Shown here piece after piece: positions 37,949 through 40,850 of a stretch of DNA of 40,850 nucleotides. The notes below the pieces were generated by a model. The model was not told the DNA's origin. It saw only the letters and a list, made by a program, of their open reading frames with translations, and did not search any database. Both the position numbers and the translations under genes were made by a program. Within the stretch, counting starts at the first letter, position 1; every line of letters begins with the position of its first letter. This DNA comes from Candidatus Latescibacterota bacterium (GTDB lineage: Bacteria; Latescibacterota; UBA2968; UBA8231), in the NCBI GenBank assembly GCA_021295675.1, contig JAGWBY010000019.1:19231-60080 (forward strand), given 5' to 3'.

Positions 37949-38482
37949 TCAGGCGTTTTCCTCGCCTTCTCCCCGTTGCTTTTCGATGGCAGACAATGCG
38001 CCTACTAGGCCTCTAAGCAATCCATTCAGGACACCGCTTAACCCGTAAAGCGGACTCTGGACGCTGGCGGCTACCTTACCTAGCAATTCTTCCCTAGAAG
38101 GCAGCTTAGCCAACGCCTCGACTTTGTCGGCAGCGAGGATTTCACCCTCCATAAAACCGGTCTTGATCTGAATTTTTCCGCCATCGGCGACGAAGTCTTG
38201 CAAAATTTTGGCCGGTGCGATGGGATCTTCTTTCGAATAGGCCAAGGCCGTAGGTCCAGAAAAATGATCCTCGAGGCCGGCGATGCCCACTTCCTCAGCC
38301 GCGCGAATGGCCAAGCGATTTTTGATCACTTGGTATTGGACGTCGGCGTCGCGCAGCTTGTTGCGCAGCTCGGTCACTGCAGCTACGTCAATACCCGTAA
38401 AATCGGCCAAATAAAAGCCCTTGGCCTCGGCCATAATGGCCTTCAATTCTTCTACTTTCGCTTCTTTCTCTGCCGTCGCCAT
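37949..38482 (-). CDS. rplJ: 50S ribosomal protein L10
   Basis: L10 anchors L7/L12 dimers to the ribosome. The 177-residue protein has FYLADFTGIDVAAVTELRNKLR, VIKNRLAIRAAEE and GPTALAYSKEDPIAPAKIL. The C-terminal helix that carries the L12 dimers is present (SPLYGLSGVLNGLLRGLVGALSAI). The gap to rplA is only 18 bases, so no long L10 leader of the kind seen in E. coli can exist there. Confidence 0.96.
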   Translation of the reverse strand: MATAEKEAKVEELKAIMAEAKGFYLADFTGIDVAAVTELRNKLRDADVQYQVIKNRLAIRAAEEVGIAGLEDHFSGPTALAYSKEDPIAPAKILQDFVADGGKIQIKTGFMEGEILAADKVEALAKLPSREELLGKVAASVQSPLYGLSGVLNGLLRGLVGALSAIEKQRGEGEENA

Positions 38483-38500
38483 AGTAGTAGGGAGCTTTCT

Positions 38501-39199
38501 TTACGCAGCGAGTTGAGCACGGTCAATCTTGATGCCCGGCCCTAGTGCCGACGAGAGGACTAACTTGCGGATGTACTGCCCTTTTGTCGCGGCCGGCCTA
38601 GCGCGCAAAATGGCGTCAGTAAACGCCTGGGCGTTTTCGATCAGCGCCTGATCGGTAAAGGACAACTTACCGATCAGGCCTTGGGCGTTGTTGCCGGACT
38701 TGCTGTCGGCGCGGTATTCAATGCGGCCGGCCTTGGCCTCGCGGACGGCTTGGGCTACCTCGCGCGTTACCGTGCCGGTCTTAGGGTTGGGCATCAAACC
38801 CCTCGGTCCCAAGATCCTCCCTAGCTTACCTACCTGCCCCATCATATCTGGAGAGGCAATGACTAGGTCGAAATCAAGCCAACCGCCCTGGATTTTCTCG
38901 GCCATATCGGCCCCACCGACGAAATCGGCCCCTGCGTCTTCGGCCTCCTGCACTAGCGGGCCTTGGGTGATGACTAAGACCCGGAGTTCCTTCCCGGTGC
39001 CGTGGGGCAACATCACTGTGCCGCGCAGCGATTGGTCGGCCTGGCGGCCATCAATCCCCAAGTTGCAAGAAAGCTCGACGGTCGGATCGTAATTGTACGC
39101 CGGGAATCCCTTGAGGATCTTAATCCCCTCTTCCCACGAATAGGCCCTGTCGCGGTCAAAAGACGCCAAGGCGTTTCTGTATTTTTTTCCTCTGGCCAT
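38501..39199 (-). CDS. rplA: 50S ribosomal protein L1
   Basis: L1 forms the mobile stalk that moves E-site tRNA and in many bacteria represses its own mRNA. The 232-residue protein shows GTVMLPHGTGKELRVLVI, PDMMGQVGKLGRILGPRGLMPNPKTGTVT and KAGRIEYRAD. Complete. Confidence 0.97.
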   Translation of the reverse strand: MARGKKYRNALASFDRDRAYSWEEGIKILKGFPAYNYDPTVELSCNLGIDGRQADQSLRGTVMLPHGTGKELRVLVITQGPLVQEAEDAGADFVGGADMAEKIQGGWLDFDLVIASPDMMGQVGKLGRILGPRGLMPNPKTGTVTREVAQAVREAKAGRIEYRADSKSGNNAQGLIGKLSFTDQALIENAQAFTDAILRARPAATKGQYIRKLVLSSALGPGIKIDRAQLAA

Positions 39200-39236
39200 G
39201 TCTTGAACCTCTTATGAGGGTTACAATGCGAAACAA

Positions 39237-39659
39237 CTACTCGATCAAGAGCCCCATACTGCGGGCCGTTCCCGCGATCATCGACATCGCGGCTTCCATT
39301 GAGGCCGCGTTCAAATCGGGCATTTTCAATTCGGCGATTTCGCGCACTTGATCCGAAGATACAACGCCGATGTGATCTCGGTTGGGCACGCCCGAACCCT
39401 TGTCCTTTCCAGCAGCCCGCAACAGCAGCACCGCAGCCGGCGGCGTCTTGGTGATAAATGAAAACGTGCGGTCGGCGTACACCGTAATGACTACGGGAAT
39501 GATCAACCCCTGCTGGTCTTGGGTCTGGGCATTGAACGTCTTGCAGAATTCCATGATGTTGACGCCGTGTTGCCCCAGCGCTGGCCCAACGGGTGGCGTC
39601 GGATTCGCCTGACCGGCTGGAACCTGCAACTTGATTTGGGCTATTTCCTTTTTAGCCAT
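39237..39659 (-). CDS. rplK: 50S ribosomal protein L11
   Basis: L11 forms the GTPase-associated centre. The 140-residue protein has [52 protein letters not shown] and the end [24 protein letters not shown]. The Pro residues of the thiostrepton-binding N-domain are conserved. It follows nusG by 22 bases. Confidence 0.97.
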   Translation of the reverse strand: MAKKEIAQIKLQVPAGQANPTPPVGPALGQHGVNIMEFCKTFNAQTQDQQGLIIPVVITVYADRTFSFITKTPPAAVLLLRAAGKDKGSGVPNRDHIGVVSSDQVREIAELKMPDLNAASMEAAMSMIAGTARSMGLLIE

Positions 39660-39681
39660 TTATTTTTTATCCTTCTGAAAA

Positions 39682-40227
39682 TCAGCCGACCGTCTCTTGA
39701 ACCGGCTCGACCTGCAACACGTCCAATTCCACCGATGTACCGCGCCCAAAGATGCTCACCATGATTTTCAACCTGCGCTTCTCCGGCAGTACCTCCTGCA
39801 CGGTGCCGATAAAATCCTTGAACGCGCCATCGTTAACCTTAACTTGATCGTCAACGGCAAAGGGAATCTCCTCGACTTCTTGGTCTTTGCGGCGATCGAC
39901 GTGCCCCAAGATGCGGTCGATTTCCTCCTGCCGCAGCGGTTGCGGCTTGCGCGCTGGGCCGACAAAGTTGGTCACCCCGGGAATGTTGGTCACCTGATAC
40001 CAGGCGTCCTTGGACATTTCCATTTCCACTAGCACATAACTAGGCAAAAACCGCTTCCTAGTCTTGGTTTTCTTGCCGGCACGGAGTTCGACCACTTCCT
40101 CGGTCGGCACAACGACTTGGGCAATCGCACCGTTGGCAGCTTCCGACTCAATGAGCGACTCCAAGTAGGTCTTTACCTTATTTTCGTGCCCCGAATACGT
40201 ATGTAGAGCGTACCAGCGCTGTGCCAT
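39682..40227 (-). CDS. nusG: Transcription termination/antitermination factor NusG
   Basis: NusG binds RNA polymerase and links it to Rho or to S10. The 181-residue protein starts MAQRWYALHTYSGHENKVK, has the NGN domain with RKRFLPSYVLVEMEM and IPGVTNFVG, and a KOW domain (VKVNDGAFKDFIGTVQEV) near the end. ATG 40227 is used; the open frame extends 11 codons further only from a TTG. A hairpin with a T-rich tail lies between secE and this gene. Confidence 0.97.
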   Translation of the reverse strand: MAQRWYALHTYSGHENKVKTYLESLIESEAANGAIAQVVVPTEEVVELRAGKKTKTRKRFLPSYVLVEMEMSKDAWYQVTNIPGVTNFVGPARKPQPLRQEEIDRILGHVDRRKDQEVEEIPFAVDDQVKVNDGAFKDFIGTVQEVLPEKRRLKIMVSIFGRGTSVELDVLQVEPVQETVG

Positions 40228-40265
40228 GGCTTCAATCCGGTGTTTGCTCCCGTTTGCCAAGCGTA

Positions 40266-40303
40266 AATAAGGAAAAGAAGCGGTGCACGTTGCGCGCCGC
40301 TTC
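40266..40303 (-). terminator. Terminator-like hairpin between secE and nusG
   Basis: Bases 40277-40303 form a ten-pair stem (arm GAAGCGGTGC, one G-T pair) with a seven-base loop. On the minus strand TTTTCCTTATTT follows. It could end the secE transcript or act as an attenuator before nusG. Confidence 0.55.
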
Positions 40304-40326
40304 CCTTAGATACGCCATAGCGGGCA

Positions 40327-40515
40327 TTACTGGCCTAGAAGTATTCCCCAAACAAAAGAAATAATCAGGTCGAATATGCCGATAAAAACCGCAAAAATCG
40401 CCGAAAAAACTAATACTACCCCGGTGGAACTGACCAAGTCCTCGCGAGTAGGCCAACTCACTTTGGAAAATTCGGCCCGCACATCTATGATGAAATTAGT
40501 AAGTTTATTCCACAT
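40327..40515 (-). CDS. secE: Protein translocase subunit SecE
   Basis: The 62-residue protein is the short, single-helix form of SecE, which clamps SecY in the cytoplasmic membrane. It has VRAEFSKVSWPTREDLVSST, the family signature, followed by one hydrophobic helix (VVLVFSAIFAVFIGIFDLI). It lies between tRNA-Trp and nusG, the common position. Confidence 0.95.
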   Translation of the reverse strand: MWNKLTNFIIDVRAEFSKVSWPTREDLVSSTGVVLVFSAIFAVFIGIFDLIISFVWGILLGQ

Positions 40516-40523
40516 CCCATTCC

Positions 40524-40745
40524 CTAATGCAGAAGCCTGGCAGGGCAGACAGGACTTGAACCTGCAACCGCCGGTTTTGGAGACCGGTGCTCTACCAATT
40601 GAGCTACTGCCCTATTGTGCTTGTGGCAAAAACGGCAATACTTTTTGTACTCCACGCGGCTTGGCTGGTTTCGTCTATTTTTAGTCGTCGTGTAATTTTG
40701 CTGGCTGCATACTTCGCACTCCAGCGTTATTTGATCTCTTGGCAT
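40524..40745 (-). CDS. rpmG: 50S ribosomal protein L33 (zinc form), open frame running through tRNA-Trp
   Basis: The frame starts [20 protein letters not shown] and continues to [11 protein letters not shown], which is L33 with the C-x2-C pairs of its zinc site. Normal L33 ends a few residues after this point. Here the frame has no stop before the tRNA gene and reads on through the whole of tRNA-Trp to a TAG at 40524. The true end is unclear: a short loss between the last L33 codons and the tRNA would explain it. Only 40614-40745 is genuine L33 sequence. Confidence 0.85.
   Translation of the reverse strand: MPRDQITLECEVCSQQNYTTTKNRRNQPSRVEYKKYCRFCHKHNRAVAQLVEHRSPKPAVAGSSPVCPARLLH
40538..40613 (-). 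tRNA. tRNA-Trp (CCA)
   Basis: The minus strand folds as a 76-base cloverleaf: acceptor AGGGCAG pairs with CTGCCCT, the D-arm contains AGCTCAATTGGTAGAGC, the anticodon stem-loop CCGGTCTCCAAAACCGG has CCA, and the T-arm contains GGTTCAAGTCC. Discriminator G and the 3' CCA are encoded. It lies just before secE, as in many bacteria. Confidence 0.95.
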
Positions 40746-40783
40746 CAGAACTTGTCGCGTTTAGATGGAAGCACTTAGGAAAG

Positions 40784-40850
<67 letters not shown>

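Noticed and set aside
40524..40613. Genuine C-terminal extension of L33 encoded by the tRNA-Trp gene
   Set aside because: The extra residues are simply the translation of a standard tRNA sequence and no L33 is known to me with such a tail.

Overview
This window is a chromosomal segment from an uncultured-looking Gram-negative bacterium, moderately GC-rich by eye. The Gram-negative reading rests on signal peptides, a lipoprotein, an LpoA-like periplasmic protein, and envelope proteins ending in a C-terminal aromatic residue as outer-membrane barrels do. The phylum cannot be fixed from the sequence alone. The parallel beta-helix/envelope-domain proteins, the GldA-like ABC transporter and the sigma-54 machinery would fit a candidate phylum near the FCB group, but this is only a guess.

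Almost everything is transcribed on the minus strand, so it reads from right to left. Positions 40850 to 12428 hold one nearly unbroken translation/transcription supercluster: tRNA-Thr, rpmG, tRNA-Trp, secE, nusG, rplK-rplA-rplJ-rplL, rpoB-rpoC, then the str genes (rpsL, rpsG, fusA, tuf), the S10 genes (rpsJ, rplD, rplW, rplB, rpsS, rplV, rpsC, rplP, rpmC, rpsQ), the spc genes (rplN to secY, rpmJ) and the alpha genes (rpsM, rpsK, rpsD, rpoA, rplQ). It ends at a strong hairpin terminator. The order is classical, but rplC (L3) is missing between rpsJ and rplD. adk, map and infA are missing between secY and rpmJ. No second tuf lies upstream of rpmG.

Positions 12351 to 1 hold accessory and housekeeping genes: an RlmD/RumA-type rRNA methyltransferase overlapping a sigma-54 activator with a degenerate receiver; a plus-strand ClpX-like AAA+ ATPase without a zinc finger; a TPR plus periplasmic-binding-fold protein; three tandem paralogous envelope genes next to a 48-bp duplicated hairpin element and a probable IS3 transposase scrap; an FmdB zinc-ribbon protein; a TPR lipoprotein; and a MoxR/DUF58/ABC-transporter operon cut by the window edge.

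The most striking anomaly is a series of short losses, estimated at 19 to 27 nt, inside highly conserved cores of otherwise intact genes: the ABC ATPase, the ClpX-like ATPase, S11, SecY and RpoB. L33 also reads without a stop through tRNA-Trp, and rplC is absent. Three of the losses break the reading frame. Because most of these genes are essential, an assembly or gap-closure artefact is the leading explanation, and these loci should be checked against reads before any biology is built on them.
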